Source: Aquirufa aurantiipilula
Lineage (GTDB): Bacteria > Bacteroidota > Bacteroidia > Cytophagales > Spirosomataceae
Reading direction: 5' to 3'
NCBI RefSeq assembly: GCF_019923745.1
Contig: NZ_JAANOG010000002.1
Coordinates: forward strand, 310,001 to 374,000
Length of the DNA stretch: 64,000 nucleotides
This document shows, piece by piece, positions 18,430 through 28,920 of this stretch. Under the pieces are notes generated by a model. That model did no database searches. It had not been told where the DNA came from and worked only from the letters and a program-made list of their open reading frames with translations. A program made the position numbers and the translations under genes. Numbering within the stretch: position 1 is the first letter of the stretch; each line of letters starts with the position of its first letter.

Positions 18430-19011
18430 TTAAATATGTGTGAAGCAAGTTCGACAAAGCGCTTCATAGCTTTCCGACTCACCCAACATCACAGTTTGCT
18501 GCTGTTGTACAATTCGATGGGAATATTGAGCGACACCTCCACATTTCACACAAACAGCATGTACTTTGGTGATATACTCAGCAATGGCCATTAAACCTGG
18601 CATAGGACCAAAGGGAAGACCTTTGAAATCCATATCTAAACCGGCAATAATCACACGCTTACCTTGATTGGCTAAGGTATTGCATACTTCGATGATGTTT
18701 TCATCAAAGAATTGTGCTTCATCCAATCCCACCACATCACAACTTCCAGCTAGTAAAAGTATTTCACTCGAACTATGTACTGGAGTGGAGCGTATGGAAT
18801 TATGATTATGAGAAACAATGTCTTCGTCGTGATAACGTGTATCGGCAGCCGGTTTAAAAATCTCCACTTGTAATTGGGCGATTTTAGCTCTTTTCAGTCG
18901 ACGAATTAATTCTTCTGTTTTACCTGAGAACATGGAGCCACATATCACTTCCACCCAACCACTAGGATTGGTATTTTGAGATGATTTAGCATGATTGGGC
19001 TCTAAAAACAA
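18430..19011 (-). CDS. tdk: Thymidine kinase
   Basis: A 193-residue type II thymidine kinase that salvages thymidine to dTMP. P-loop [11 protein letters not shown], Walker B GLDEAQFF, lasso-region YEALCRTC and the zinc-binding pair CVKCGG ... CRTC are all present. The start at 19011 lies just after the sdh terminator. It is followed without gap by the YkgJ-family gene. Confidence 0.95.
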   Translation of the reverse strand: MFLEPNHAKSSQNTNPSGWVEVICGSMFSGKTEELIRRLKRAKIAQLQVEIFKPAADTRYHDEDIVSHNHNSIRSTPVHSSSEILLLAGSCDVVGLDEAQFFDENIIEVCNTLANQGKRVIIAGLDMDFKGLPFGPMPGLMAIAEYITKVHAVCVKCGGVAQYSHRIVQQQQTVMLGESESYEALCRTCFTHI

Positions 19012-19018
19012 GGCATGA

Positions 19019-19044
19019 AAAAGCCCCTTGATTCCAAGGGGCTT
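19019..19044 (-). terminator. Intrinsic terminator of the sdhCAB operon
   Basis: Perfect stem AAGCCCCTT/AAGGGGCTT, followed on the minus strand by TTTTTC. It lies 16 bp after the sdhB stop and directly before tdk. Confidence 0.9.
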
Positions 19045-19059
19045 AGTTTTAGTTAAATA

Positions 19060-19818
19060 TTATTTGGAGGTAAATACCGAAGAGAAGTACTCACGATTCA
19101 TGCGAGCAATATTCTCAATGGAAATACCTTTTGGACATTCTGCTTCACAAGCACCTGTATTAGAACAAGCACCAAAACCTTCTTCGTCCATTTGAGCGAC
19201 CATCGCTTCAGCACGTTTAGAGCGCTCTGCTTGACCTTGAGGTAATAAAGCCAATTGAGAGATTTTTGCTGAAGTAAATAACATAGCAGAAGCATTTTTA
19301 CATGCTGCTACACAAGCACCACAACCGATACAAGCCGCTGCAGCAAATGCTTCATCAGCATCATCTTTCGGGATTGGTAGGCTATTAGCATCTTGAGCAT
19401 TCCCTGTATTGACAGAGATAAATCCTCCAGCTGAAATGATACGATCAAAAGCAGAACGATTAACTACTAAGTCCTTGATCACAGGGAAAGCTTCTGCTCT
19501 CCAAGGTTCAATGGTGATGGTTTGCCCATTGCTAAAGCTACGCATGTGCAATTGGCAAGTAGTAACACCTTTGTTAGGTCCATGAGGGCGGCCATTGATG
19601 TACATGGAGCACATACCACAGATACCTTCACGACAATCGTGATCAAAAGCTACTGGATCATCACCTTCTTCGATAAGACGGTTGTTGAGCACGTCAATCA
19701 TTTCCAAAAAGGACATATCCTCCGAAATACCACTTACTTGGTATGTCTCGAATTTACCCGCAGTTTGGGCATTTTTTTGTCTCCAGATTTTAAGCGTCAG
19801 GTTTAAATTTCCTTCCAT
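19060..19818 (-). CDS. sdhB: Succinate dehydrogenase/fumarate reductase iron-sulfur subunit
   Basis: A 252-residue electron-transfer subunit of complex II. The [2Fe-2S] site is seen as CREGICGMC with a distal TTCQL cysteine; the 4Fe-4S and 3Fe-4S ligands are in [11 protein letters not shown] and [15 protein letters not shown]. It passes electrons from SdhA flavin to the membrane heme/quinone site. It is the last gene of sdhCAB, 9 bp after sdhA. Confidence 0.96.
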   Translation of the reverse strand: MEGNLNLTLKIWRQKNAQTAGKFETYQVSGISEDMSFLEMIDVLNNRLIEEGDDPVAFDHDCREGICGMCSMYINGRPHGPNKGVTTCQLHMRSFSNGQTITIEPWRAEAFPVIKDLVVNRSAFDRIISAGGFISVNTGNAQDANSLPIPKDDADEAFAAAACIGCGACVAACKNASAMLFTSAKISQLALLPQGQAERSKRAEAMVAQMDEEGFGACSNTGACEAECPKGISIENIARMNREYFSSVFTSK

Positions 19819-19827
19819 GTTATCGAA

Positions 19828-21807
19828 TTATTTATAAGATCTTTGAGCAATTTTAATGTTTTCGAATTTCAAATCTTCTTTGTGTAATTCGAATTTAGAT
19901 TCACCTTGGTATTCCCAAGCCGCTACGTAAGCGAATTTTTCATCGTCACGCAAGGCCTCTCCATCCTCAGTTTGGTATTCTTCACGGAAGTGTCCTCCGC
20001 AACTTTCTTGTCTATCTAATGCGTCTTGGCACATTAACTCTCCTAATTCTAAGAAGTCAGCCACACGGCCAGCTTTCTCTAATTCAGGATTTAAGTTGTT
20101 GGCTTCACCAGGAATACGAACATCACTCCAGAACTCTTTGCGTAATGCTTGTATCTCCGAAATGGCCATTTTTAAACCTTCCTCGTTACGAGCCATTCCA
20201 CATTGATTCCACATGATTAAGCCTAGCTTCTTGTGGAAGTAATCCACTGACTTAGTACCACGGATATTCATTAATTTGTCAATCTGGTCTTTTACCGCTT
20301 TTTCTGCATTGACAAACACCTCACTATCAGTAGATAGGGCAGGAGTTCTGATTTCAGACGCTAAATAAGCACCGATCGTGTAAGGAATCACGAAATAACC
20401 ATCTGCTAAACCTTGCATTAAGGCAGAAGCTCCTAATCGGTTAGCACCGTGATCTGAGAAGTTTGCTTCTCCCAAAGCATATAAACCTGGAACCGTAGTC
20501 ATTAAGTTGTAATCAACCCAAAGGCCTCCCATGGTGTAGTGAACAGCTGGATAAATACGCATCGGCAATTCATAAGGATCTTCTCCTGTGATTTGCTTGT
20601 ACATATCAAAAAGGTTACCGTATTTTTCTTTAACGACTTCCTTACCCATCAATTGGATTTCTTCATCACTAGCGTGGTGAATATTTCTTTTATTGGCTTC
20701 CGCTTTACCGTAACGGATGATTGCCGCAGCAAAATCCAAGTAAACGGCCATTTTTGAAGTACCAACTCCATAACCTGCATCGCAACGCTCTTTGGCTGCA
20801 CGAGATGCAATATCACGAGGTACCAAGTTTCCAAAAGCTGGATAACGGCGCTCTAAGTAATAATCTCGCTCATCCTCAGGAATTTCATTGGCTTTACGTG
20901 GATCATCCTTCTTTTTAGGTACCCAGATACGTCCGTCGTTTCGTAATGACTCCGACATCAAGGTTAATTTCGACTGGTGATCACCTGAAACAGGAATACA
21001 AGTTGGGTGAATTTGTGTGTAACATGGATTAGCAAAGAAAGCTCCTTTTTTGTGCGCTTTCCAAGCTGCTGTCACGTTAGATCCCATGGCATTTGTCGAC
21101 AAGTAGAATACGTTTCCGTAACCCCCTGTACACAACAATACGGCATGTCCAAAGTGACGCTCTAGTTCACCTGTTACTAAATCACGGGCGATAATTCCTC
21201 TTGCTTTACCATCTACCACCACCACATCCAACATCTCATGGCGAGTAAATAATTCAACATTACCCATACCTACTTGGCGTTGTAAGGCCGAATAAGCACC
21301 TAATAATAATTGCTGACCTGTTTGTCCAGCTGCGTAAAAGGTACGTTGAACTTGCGTTCCACCGAATGAACGGTTGGAAAGCAAACCACCATATTCACGT
21401 GCAAAAGGAACACCTTGGGCCACACATTGGTCAATGATATTTCCTGAAACTTCGGCTAAACGGTGCACATTGGCTTCCCGTGCACGATAGTCACCACCTT
21501 TGATGGTATCGTAAAATAAGCGGAAAGTAGAATCACCATCGTTTTGATAGTTTTTCGCAGCATTGATACCCCCTTGAGCGGCAATCGAGTGCGCACGACG
21601 AGGGGAATCTTGAAAGCAGAATACTTTTACTTTATATCCTAACTCAGCCAAGGAGGCGGCAGCAGAAGCTCCTGCTAAGCCTGAACCTACGATGACCACT
21701 TCCAAATTACGTTTGTTGGCAGGATTTACTAAAGAAACACTGGAACGGTATTTGGTCCATTTTTCGGCTAAAGAACCTTCTGGAATTTTTGCGTCTAATT
21801 TTGTCAT
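19828..21807 (-). CDS. sdhA: Succinate dehydrogenase/fumarate reductase flavoprotein subunit
   Basis: A 659-residue FAD protein: dinucleotide-binding [21 protein letters not shown], the FAD-attachment region [15 protein letters not shown] and the substrate-site [10 protein letters not shown]. Its length and insertion pattern match the type B (Bacteroidota/epsilon-proteobacterial) enzymes. It oxidises succinate in the TCA cycle, or reduces fumarate in low oxygen. It is the middle gene of sdhCAB. Confidence 0.96.
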   Translation of the reverse strand: MTKLDAKIPEGSLAEKWTKYRSSVSLVNPANKRNLEVVIVGSGLAGASAAASLAELGYKVKVFCFQDSPRRAHSIAAQGGINAAKNYQNDGDSTFRLFYDTIKGGDYRAREANVHRLAEVSGNIIDQCVAQGVPFAREYGGLLSNRSFGGTQVQRTFYAAGQTGQQLLLGAYSALQRQVGMGNVELFTRHEMLDVVVVDGKARGIIARDLVTGELERHFGHAVLLCTGGYGNVFYLSTNAMGSNVTAAWKAHKKGAFFANPCYTQIHPTCIPVSGDHQSKLTLMSESLRNDGRIWVPKKKDDPRKANEIPEDERDYYLERRYPAFGNLVPRDIASRAAKERCDAGYGVGTSKMAVYLDFAAAIIRYGKAEANKRNIHHASDEEIQLMGKEVVKEKYGNLFDMYKQITGEDPYELPMRIYPAVHYTMGGLWVDYNLMTTVPGLYALGEANFSDHGANRLGASALMQGLADGYFVIPYTIGAYLASEIRTPALSTDSEVFVNAEKAVKDQIDKLMNIRGTKSVDYFHKKLGLIMWNQCGMARNEEGLKMAISEIQALRKEFWSDVRIPGEANNLNPELEKAGRVADFLELGELMCQDALDRQESCGGHFREEYQTEDGEALRDDEKFAYVAAWEYQGESKFELHKEDLKFENIKIAQRSYK

Positions 21808-21829
21808 ATTAATCGTATCGGCTGAGGAA

Positions 21830-22498
21830 TTAATGAATCAAATTAAAATGGAATGCGATAGGCATAGCGGCAAATAAAGCGGCAATGATGATAGCATAAG
21901 CAGCACCGATGCTCTTGATTGCCGGTGTGTATTTCGGATGGTTCCATCCAAGACTTTGGAAGGCACTCTGAAATCCATGCAATAAGTGGTAGCCTAATGA
22001 GATACATCCTAACACGTAAATAGCTACTACTATGGGGCTTTGAAATACAACTTGCATCTCATTATATAATGTATGCTCTTCCGTTAAATTGTCGGTTAAG
22101 CGAGAGAAATACCAAAAATGCTTTAAGTGAATGATTAAGAACAATAATAATAATGTTCCTAAGAGTCCCATGGAACGAGAATACCATTTACTGTTAGCCG
22201 CACCGTCGATAACGGCATAGGCTACAGGACGCTTCTTTTTGTTGTCCATCCATAAACGTAAACCGTCTAAAATGTGGAGTAACAAACCTCCAAATAATAC
22301 GATTTCCATGGTGCGAATGATGGGATTCTTTGCCATGAACTCTGCACCCTCGTTAAACGTAACCCCACCATCGTTTAAGAATATGGTGGCATTAAGACCG
22401 CAGTGAACAATGAGGAAGCTAACTAAAAAGAGGCCGGTGATTGCCATTAGGAGCTTTTTTCCTAGAGATGAATTAAGTGATTTAGATAACCAAGCCAT
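21830..22498 (-). CDS. sdhC: Succinate dehydrogenase cytochrome b subunit (type B)
   Basis: A 222-residue protein with five predicted membrane helices, and histidines in the helices ([30 protein letters not shown]) that fit di-heme ligation in type B complex II. One such subunit replaces the separate SdhC/SdhD of type A enzymes. It is the first gene of the operon. I could not find a clear TAnnTTTG promoter in the 173 bp upstream. Confidence 0.93.
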   Translation of the reverse strand: MAWLSKSLNSSLGKKLLMAITGLFLVSFLIVHCGLNATIFLNDGGVTFNEGAEFMAKNPIIRTMEIVLFGGLLLHILDGLRLWMDNKKKRPVAYAVIDGAANSKWYSRSMGLLGTLLLLFLIIHLKHFWYFSRLTDNLTEEHTLYNEMQVVFQSPIVVAIYVLGCISLGYHLLHGFQSAFQSLGWNHPKYTPAIKSIGAAYAIIIAALFAAMPIAFHFNLIH

Positions 22499-22671
22499 AA
22501 ATGAAATTTATTTTGATTGAAGTAAACATTCGCCCACATTAACCAAACGCGAAAATTTAGGACATAAAACTACAATTGATTCGTGGGTCTTTCAAATATT
22601 CGATTAAAAAAACCGTTTTTTTTATTTTTTTCGAATTGCTTAATTAACTTTCCATATTACAAATTTGTTTT

Positions 22672-25512
22672 ATGTCGTATAAAAATTATTCCGCCTACAT
22701 TCTTGCCTTCATGCTTAGTTTTTTGGGAATGATTTTCCAGGCTGAGGCAACCCACTTAAAAGGGGGGGAGATTACAGTAAAGCGGATTTCTAACGTCAGT
22801 CTTACCTACGAGTTTACCTTAACCACTTATACTGAGGATAATAGAGCAAATCAAGACCAAACAGATGTGAATTTTTGTTTTGGGGATGGTTCGGGAATAT
22901 TCAAAGCAAAACGACTTTTACCCATCGTTAACCTGGGCAATGGTACATTGAAAAACACCTACAAAATTGAATATACTTATCCTGCGCCCGCCTTATTTTA
23001 TAAAGTTTCCGTAGCTATTCCCAATCGAAATGATGGGGTAAGAAATATCACCCGTTCAGTGGAAGTTCCCTTTTATGTGGAAACCATTTTCTCCATAAAC
23101 TCGGGTTTAGGTCAAAACTCAACCCCTTTATTACTGAACCCTGCGGTTGATTTAACGGCAGTGGTCGGTCAGCCTTTCATCCATAACCCCAATGCTGTGG
23201 ATGCTGAGGGAGATAGTTTAGCCTATCGTTTAACCGTTTCTCGTTATGGTGATTACGAAACATGTAATCCAACAAGTCGCGGTATCACGGCACCTAATTT
23301 TAGACAGCCCAATGAAGTGTCCACCATTGCGTCATCCTTCACCATAAATTCATTAAATGGTGATTTGATTTGGGATTCTCCTCAGGAATTGGGGATTTAT
23401 AACTGTGCCTTTATCGTTGAAGAATGGCGAAACGGTATCAAGATTTCAGAAACGGTTCGAGATATGCAGATTGAGGTGAAGGATTTAGATAATAAAGGAC
23501 CTAAAATAGTTGTGCCTCCAGATGTTTGTATTCAAGCAGGTACCTTAATTCGTGAGACAGTTTCAGCAGCTGACGTTATTTCTCGTTCGGGTAGATTAGA
23601 TCCTGTGACCATAATTAGTTCAGGAAATGTGTACCCAATAGATACCTCATATGCCATCAAGCAGCCATTTGCCACCTTTGTATCTACTCCTAAACAAACA
23701 GGTACGGCTACAGGTACTTTTACTTGGCAGACTGCATGTCAGCATATTCGTAAAGAAACGTATGATATTTTCTTTAAAGCAGAGGATAATCCTCCTACGG
23801 CGATTGGTGGAGGCGTGAAGCTGGTGGATAGTAAAATTTGGAAGATAAAAATTATAGCTCCTTCTGTGAAGAATTTGGTAGCCAAAATTCAGCCAACCAA
23901 AGGTTCGGCCCTACTGACTTGGAGCCCCTATGCTTGTTCTTTACCAGGCGCAAAAATCATCGTTTTCCGTAAACAAGCTGCTTGTGCTCCCGTTGTAAAT
24001 AAGTCCTGTGAAACTGGCATGCAATTGACAGGATTCACCGAAATAGCTCGGTTGAACGCTGGAGATGTGCAGTTTGAGGATACCAATAAAGGAGCAGGAT
24101 TAATGAAAAATGCCAATTATGTTTACGTATTGGTCGTTGTATTTACTAATTCTAGCGGTCAAACGGATTATAGTCCGATGTCGAATTCCAGTTGTGCCTT
24201 TATTCCTTCTTCAGCTCCTTTGATGACGAATGTCTCTATCCAGAAAACAGATGCTAGTAATGGAGAAATACTAGTTCGCTGGTCTAGACCTTTGAACCTT
24301 GATACAAGTTTGTATAAAGGTCCTTATCAGTATCAAGTTATGCGCGCTGAAGGTAATGGATCGACGAATTTTGTAGCTATAGGAAGTCCAATTGCTGCTT
24401 CCATTCTTCAAGCCAAGAATGACACATCCTATGTGGACAAAGGATTGTCAACAGAATCTAAAATTTATCGTTATCGGGCAGATTTTTATTACACCAGCAA
24501 TGGGCAGTTCAAATTATTGGATTCTCCTAGCCCAGCTGCACAGGTGCAATTGGTGGCACAATCAGCAGTTAGATCCAATAAGTTGGCATGGTCAGCTGAT
24601 GTCCCTTGGTTAAATGATTTTCAAGTTCACCGTGTTTATCGAGAGACTCCACGTGGTTCTGGTAAATTCAATCAAATTACCGAAGTTTCTGTGGCTGGCC
24701 CTAGTACCTATACGTTTACTGATCAAGGAACTGATTTTTATACCAAAGACGGAAAGTTTGACGTAACGCTTTCCCCAGATTCTACGTATTGCTATTATGT
24801 AGAAACTTTGGGTTCTTATGGAGAAGGATTCCCTGCCATGACTTTGATCAATGCCTCTAAAATTGTGTGCTTGAAACCTCAGTCTGACGTAAATCCTTGT
24901 GCTCCCAAACTGAGTTTATCGGCTCCTGATTGTGCCGCCTTGGACGGATCTTTGAATTGTAATTTTACCAGCTTTACAAATCAGTTGACATGGCAACCCA
25001 CATTAACAGGAACTTGTGACCAGAATATTGCTTCCTACCGAATTTATTATGCACCTACTGCGGCAGGGCCATTTACCAAGATTGCTGATGTGAGCGATTT
25101 ACGCTATTTACATCAAAAGAAAGATTCATTCATTGGTAGCTATTATGTCACTGCCATAAGTCAATTAGGAAAGGAAAGTCCCAAGAGTGAAACCTTGAAC
25201 CAGGACAATTGCCCTTCTTTTGAATTGCCTAATTTATTTAGTCCAAATGGTGACTTGAAAAATGACGTTTGGTTACCTATGCGCTGCCCTCGATTTGTGA
25301 AAACGGTCGTTTGTAAAATTGTGGATCGTTATGGTCAACTGATCTATGACTACAATGGAACAGGAACTGATTTCGGATGGAATGGAAAAGATAGTTCAGG
25401 AAAAGAGATGGCTGCTGGAACTTATTTTTATACGGTAGATGTTAGCTTTGATGTCAATGATCCAAGTTTGAAAACTAAAAGTTTAAAAGGCTGGGTCGAA
25501 CTAGTTCGCTAA
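22672..25512 (+). CDS. Large secreted protein with T9SS type B C-terminal sorting domain
   Basis: A 946-residue extracellular protein. It has a signal peptide ending near FQAEA, then repeated beta-sandwich regions (Ig/PKD-like early, fibronectin-III-like with SAVRSNKLAW and YRIYYAP in the second half). The last ~90 residues begin LPNLFSPNGDLKNDVW and contain the NGTGTDFGWNGKDSSGKEMAAGTYFY block of the gliding-motility-associated (CHU_C, type B) sorting domain. It would be exported by the type IX system and held at the cell surface. No catalytic domain is seen; an adhesin or structural role is likely. Confidence 0.9.
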   Translation: MSYKNYSAYILAFMLSFLGMIFQAEATHLKGGEITVKRISNVSLTYEFTLTTYTEDNRANQDQTDVNFCFGDGSGIFKAKRLLPIVNLGNGTLKNTYKIEYTYPAPALFYKVSVAIPNRNDGVRNITRSVEVPFYVETIFSINSGLGQNSTPLLLNPAVDLTAVVGQPFIHNPNAVDAEGDSLAYRLTVSRYGDYETCNPTSRGITAPNFRQPNEVSTIASSFTINSLNGDLIWDSPQELGIYNCAFIVEEWRNGIKISETVRDMQIEVKDLDNKGPKIVVPPDVCIQAGTLIRETVSAADVISRSGRLDPVTIISSGNVYPIDTSYAIKQPFATFVSTPKQTGTATGTFTWQTACQHIRKETYDIFFKAEDNPPTAIGGGVKLVDSKIWKIKIIAPSVKNLVAKIQPTKGSALLTWSPYACSLPGAKIIVFRKQAACAPVVNKSCETGMQLTGFTEIARLNAGDVQFEDTNKGAGLMKNANYVYVLVVVFTNSSGQTDYSPMSNSSCAFIPSSAPLMTNVSIQKTDASNGEILVRWSRPLNLDTSLYKGPYQYQVMRAEGNGSTNFVAIGSPIAASILQAKNDTSYVDKGLSTESKIYRYRADFYYTSNGQFKLLDSPSPAAQVQLVAQSAVRSNKLAWSADVPWLNDFQVHRVYRETPRGSGKFNQITEVSVAGPSTYTFTDQGTDFYTKDGKFDVTLSPDSTYCYYVETLGSYGEGFPAMTLINASKIVCLKPQSDVNPCAPKLSLSAPDCAALDGSLNCNFTSFTNQLTWQPTLTGTCDQNIASYRIYYAPTAAGPFTKIADVSDLRYLHQKKDSFIGSYYVTAISQLGKESPKSETLNQDNCPSFELPNLFSPNGDLKNDVWLPMRCPRFVKTVVCKIVDRYGQLIYDYNGTGTDFGWNGKDSSGKEMAAGTYFYTVDVSFDVNDPSLKTKSLKGWVELVR

Positions 25513-25886
25513 TGAAAACCCCAATATTCATCGACGGTAATTGTCGCTTTTGTCGCTTTTGTGCTAAAGTGCTGCGCCAAATGTGTGGAGATAAGATACA
25601 GATTGAATTTCAAGGATCTGAATTGTATCAAAGCTATGTCATGAAATTTCCAGATTCCAATTGGGAAGTGGATAGCATCAAAATGGTGCATAAGGATGCT
25701 GTTTTGATAAAATCAAAAGCTATAGAGCAAATTTTATCATTGGCGCCATGGTATTATCAAATCCTGCGGATGTTCTTTTTTTTACCAAGCGGACTTTTAG
25801 ATAGAGGCTATGATTTCATTGCCAAAAATCGATTGATTTGGGGTAAAGCAGTAGATGCTTGTGAAATTAGCGACTACGCAAAATAG
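25512..25886 (+). CDS. DCC-family thiol-disulfide oxidoreductase-like protein (DUF393)
   Basis: A 124-residue protein with the family motif DGNCRFC at residues 8-14, in a thioredoxin-like setting. Function is unproven; family members resemble thiol oxidoreductases. Its ATG overlaps the TAA of the large T9SS gene by one base (TAATG), so it is probably translated by re-initiation. It overlaps the convergent SGNH gene by 20 bp at its 3' end. Confidence 0.85.
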   Translation: MKTPIFIDGNCRFCRFCAKVLRQMCGDKIQIEFQGSELYQSYVMKFPDSNWEVDSIKMVHKDAVLIKSKAIEQILSLAPWYYQILRMFFFLPSGLLDRGYDFIAKNRLIWGKAVDACEISDYAK

Positions 25887-26964
25887 GCGTCATTTGACTG
25901 AAAACTTTAGGGTCAAACACGATATCCCATTTTCTTGCTGCTTCTTCTAGACCAGCAAAATTAAAGTGTGTACCATCCCAACGAAATCCAGCACCGACCA
26001 CCGATTGTAGATTGGCACCTTCAATGACATTGGGTAGGGTTTTCAGCATGATATTTTGCGCTTCTTGCACGTGTAAATCTTCTGTTTTATTGAGTCCACG
26101 ATTACTTCGTGCTAGCATAAAACTGAGATTTTTGCTTTGGAGTATTTCACGGGTATAATCCATGTATACTCCCGTGTATTTAATGATGTTGTCCATAGAA
26201 GTGGTCGCGTCATTTTCTCCGTGTATGACTAGCACAGCCCTCAATCCACTTTTGGGTACCTCGCTCAAGATTCTATTTTCAAAAAAGGAGTATGGGTATC
26301 TTTTTTTCCAATCGAAAAGTGAACTACTAAACTCCAAACCTAAAGCAGATTTACCCCATTGCTCCGAAGTGGATCCCCCGATTCCGGTGCTGTAAATTCG
26401 AATAGGCACTTGGTATCTGTTTTTTAATTTGTCGGCTAATCTTCCCCAAAATGCGACGACATTACTTTCTGAATATTTGACAATCTCACACCATTCTTTG
26501 TCGTAATCAGTTAATTCATAGGGAGGCTGGCCTTCAGCTAAAGAATGTCCAATCACAGCAAAAATTTCACCCACTTTGAATGGTGATTGACTTAATGTGC
26601 TATCACTTACAGTTTTGGAATCTTGAATTAATTTGATTTCTGGGTAATAGCCACCAGCTTGAAGAACGAATTCCCCTTTGAATTTAGACCCCTCTTTACT
26701 TAGGTTCAGCCAATCGCTTTCTTTTCCACCCAATATGTTTTTAAATTTCACTTGGGCTGAGGTGAATGATTGAGAGCTTTGTCCGACCAATACGATTTTT
26801 CCTTGATTATTAAGGTCTCTTTGAACAAAAGTCCGACTATTTGCAGCATCAATTTGTATACTACCTTGGCTACTGATGGATGGATTAGTCTCTTCTTTTT
26901 GGCATGAAATAAATAGCAATAGGCTTAATGGTAGCGCTAAGAAAGATAAAAAACGATAGAACAT
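25867..26964 (-). CDS. SGNH/sialate O-acetylesterase-like lipoprotein
   Basis: From ATG 26964 the protein has ~365 residues, with a lipobox in LFISCQK (Cys about residue 21). An N-terminal beta domain opens with TFVQRDLNNQGKIVLVG, closely like the start of the 30196-32376 protein. The esterase core has the nucleophile region AVIGHSLAEG (GxSxxxG in place of GQSNxxG), HGEND and a C-terminal WDGTHFNFAG block (Asp-x-x-His). It probably deacetylates sugars at the outer surface. The substrate is unknown. The frame upstream of 26964 contains the fabD promoter. Confidence 0.8.
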   Translation of the reverse strand: MFYRFLSFLALPLSLLLFISCQKEETNPSISSQGSIQIDAANSRTFVQRDLNNQGKIVLVGQSSQSFTSAQVKFKNILGGKESDWLNLSKEGSKFKGEFVLQAGGYYPEIKLIQDSKTVSDSTLSQSPFKVGEIFAVIGHSLAEGQPPYELTDYDKEWCEIVKYSESNVVAFWGRLADKLKNRYQVPIRIYSTGIGGSTSEQWGKSALGLEFSSSLFDWKKRYPYSFFENRILSEVPKSGLRAVLVIHGENDATTSMDNIIKYTGVYMDYTREILQSKNLSFMLARSNRGLNKTEDLHVQEAQNIMLKTLPNVIEGANLQSVVGAGFRWDGTHFNFAGLEEAARKWDIVFDPKVFSQMTPILRSR

Positions 26965-26984
26965 GCAATTGAAATTTAAGAGCG

Positions 26985-27016
26985 TTTCAGATAGCCAGAA
27001 GATTAATTTATCTTTG
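26985..27016 (+). promoter_or_regulatory. Promoter of fabD
   Basis: TTTC (26985-26988), a 20-bp spacer and TATCTTTG (27009-27016, exact TAnnTTTG) lie 49 bp before the fabD ATG. They also lie within the 5' leader region of the divergent SGNH gene. Confidence 0.65.
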
Positions 27017-27064
27017 TCAAAGATTGTCAATCTTAAATCAAAAATATAACAAAACATAATAAAA

Positions 27065-27946
27065 ATGAAGGCATTCGTATTTCCCGGTCAAGGATCCCAG
27101 TTTCCAGGTATGGCCAAAGATTTATATGAGAACTTTGCTTTAGCGAAAGAAATCGTGGATGAGGCGGATCAAATATTGGGTTTTTCTTTATCGAAAGTCA
27201 TGTTTGAAGGGACTGATGAGGATTTAAAACAGACGAAAGTGACTCAACCTGCGATTTATTTACACTCTGTTTTAGTGGCTAAATTAGGGAAAGATTTTGC
27301 TCCAGTCATGGTGGCAGGACATTCCTTGGGTGAGTTTTCAGCTTTGGTAGCGGCAGGTGGATTATCTTGGCAAGATGGATTACGTTTGGTGTATCAGCGT
27401 GCTTTGGCTATGCAAAAAGCTTGTGAAATAGTACCTAGTACCATGGCAGCAGTTTTAGGTTTAGCGGATGCGGAAATTGAACGTATTTGTGGTGAATTGA
27501 ATGGTGAAGTGGTGGCAGCTAATTACAATTGTCCAGGCCAAGTGGTAATTTCAGGAAGTGTATTAGGAATTGAAAAAGCAGCAGAATTATTGAAGGCAGC
27601 AGGAGCAAAGCGAGTTTTAACATTGCCTGTGGGAGGAGCCTTCCACTCACCTTTTATGGAGCCTGCTCGTGTGGAGTTAGCAGCAGCTATAGAAGCCACA
27701 ACAATCGAGCGACCTATTTGCCCGATATTTCAAAATGTGACGGCGAAGCCTTCTCAGGATCCTGTAGAAATTAAACAAAATTTGATTGCCCAGTTGACAG
27801 GTGCGGTCCGTTGGACTCAGTCTGTGGAGGCCATGGTTGCTGCAGGTGCAACAGACTTTATTGAGTGTGGCCCGGGTAAGGTTTTGCAAGGTTTGGTCAA
27901 GAAAATTAGTGCTGATGTCCAAGTTGCTTCCATAGAGCTGGCATAA
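27065..27946 (+). CDS. fabD: Malonyl-CoA:ACP malonyltransferase
   Basis: A 293-residue acyltransferase; nucleophile S87 in GHSLGEFSAL, the early FPGQGSQFPGMAKDL loop and the catalytic histidine in GGAFHSPFM. It charges ACP with malonate for fatty acid synthesis. It has its own promoter and is not linked to acpP-fabF, 10 kb away. Confidence 0.96.
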   Translation: MKAFVFPGQGSQFPGMAKDLYENFALAKEIVDEADQILGFSLSKVMFEGTDEDLKQTKVTQPAIYLHSVLVAKLGKDFAPVMVAGHSLGEFSALVAAGGLSWQDGLRLVYQRALAMQKACEIVPSTMAAVLGLADAEIERICGELNGEVVAANYNCPGQVVISGSVLGIEKAAELLKAAGAKRVLTLPVGGAFHSPFMEPARVELAAAIEATTIERPICPIFQNVTAKPSQDPVEIKQNLIAQLTGAVRWTQSVEAMVAAGATDFIECGPGKVLQGLVKKISADVQVASIELA

Positions 27947-28033
27947 GCAGCTTTGTCAAGTGCAAATTAATTGCTTGATTTAGAGCCTCCAAGCTGATTT
28001 TGGATGAAATAATTCAATTTTTTTTGAAGCACA

Positions 28034-28065
28034 TTTGATAATTCGCTTAGGAGGTCTTATTTTTG
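28034..28065 (+). promoter_or_regulatory. Promoter of the tRNA-Gln gene
   Basis: TTTG (28034-28037), a 20-bp spacer and TATTTTTG (28058-28065): a complete Bacteroidota-type promoter ending 15 bp before the tRNA. Confidence 0.8.
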
Positions 28066-28080
28066 CATTCGATTTGGAAT

Positions 28081-28151
28081 TGACCTATGGTGTAAAGGTA
28101 ACACATCTGATTTTGGTTCAGTCGTTCTAGGTTCGAATCCTAGTAGGTCAA
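28081..28151 (+). tRNA. tRNA-Gln (anticodon UUG)
   Basis: The acceptor stem TGACCTA pairs perfectly with TAGGTCA. The D-arm is GTGT...ACAC. The anticodon stem CTGA/TCAG holds the loop TTTTGGT with anticodon TTG, and the T-arm is CTAGG/CCTAG around TTCGAAT. Discriminator A is at 28151 and a genomically encoded CCA follows (28152-28154). It is a stand-alone unit with its own promoter and terminator. Confidence 0.95.
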
Positions 28152-28159
28152 CCACCCTT

Positions 28160-28193
28160 TCCCTCGCTGATTTTTCGGCGGGGGATTTTTTTT
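28160..28193 (+). terminator. Intrinsic terminator of tRNA-Gln
   Basis: An 11-bp stem (TCCCTCGCTGA with TCGGCGGGGGA, two G-T pairs) around TTTT, followed by T8, begins six bases after the encoded CCA. Confidence 0.93.
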
Positions 28194-28274
28194 GTTTTGG
28201 TAAATGGAAAAGTAAAATTGGATTTTTACTTAGCTACTCTTATTTTTAATAAAAGCATATTTAATTCGTTGCCT

Positions 28275-28772
28275 TTGAAATACTTACTAATCATATCCTG
28301 GTTTTTTCTGATATCCTGCACTAGCCAATTGCAGTATCAAACAGGTATCTCAAAATTTACCAATCAAGATTATTTGGGGGCCAACATGGAATTTAGTGAA
28401 GCGCTTTTGAAAGATAAACGAAATGATGAAATCTATTTTGCACGAGCAGCAAGTCGGAGTTTAGCAGGATATCATTCATTGGCCATTGCTGATATGAACA
28501 AAGCGATCAGTTTGAATGATTCCCGTGCTGACTATTTTTACTTTCGCGGCTATTTTAAATCCCAATTAGCTTATCATAAAAGTGCCATCAAGGATTATTC
28601 CATTTGCATAAGCAAGGCTCCTTGGTTTGCTGAAGTTTATCGACTCCGAGCCTTATCATTTATAGAGGTAGGTGATTTGAATGAAGCTTGTCTGGATATT
28701 CAAGAAGCAATCGCATCAGGAGATACAGCTTCTTACTCATTACAAGAAAAATATTGCTCTAAGAAGCTATAA
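28275..28772 (+). CDS. TPR-repeat lipoprotein
   Basis: The most sensible start is TTG 28275, giving KYLLIISWFFLISC as a lipoprotein signal peptide (Cys at residue 15); a TTG at 28197 opens the same frame but lies at the foot of the tRNA terminator, and no ATG exists between. The ~165-residue mature protein has three to four tetratricopeptide-like helical repeats (EALLKDKRNDEIYFARAAS..., DYFYFRGYFKSQLAYHKSAI..., EVYRLRALSFIEVGDLNEA). Likely an outer-membrane-anchored protein that binds partners; the partner is not known. Confidence 0.7.
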   Translation: MKYLLIISWFFLISCTSQLQYQTGISKFTNQDYLGANMEFSEALLKDKRNDEIYFARAASRSLAGYHSLAIADMNKAISLNDSRADYFYFRGYFKSQLAYHKSAIKDYSICISKAPWFAEVYRLRALSFIEVGDLNEACLDIQEAIASGDTASYSLQEKYCSKKL

Positions 28773-28920
28773 TACTCATAATTTCCATACACGAGGAACT
28801 TGCGATTTATGGGAAATGTAATAATTTAGTAAAAAATATAATTAAACTTAAGCGGTAAGAACATATATAAGGCCTGAAATAAGCTTTTCTATGTTGTCAC
28901 TGCTTTTTTGAGTTTTACTA

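Noticed and set aside
22600-22625. A-run/T-run around CCG as a terminator
   Set aside because: The stem would be only A-T pairs with no GC part, and both flanking genes are divergent here.
28081-28160. tRNA-Gln as an integration site
   Set aside because: No duplicated tRNA 3' end and no integrase or foreign genes follow; only the terminator and an ordinary lipoprotein gene.
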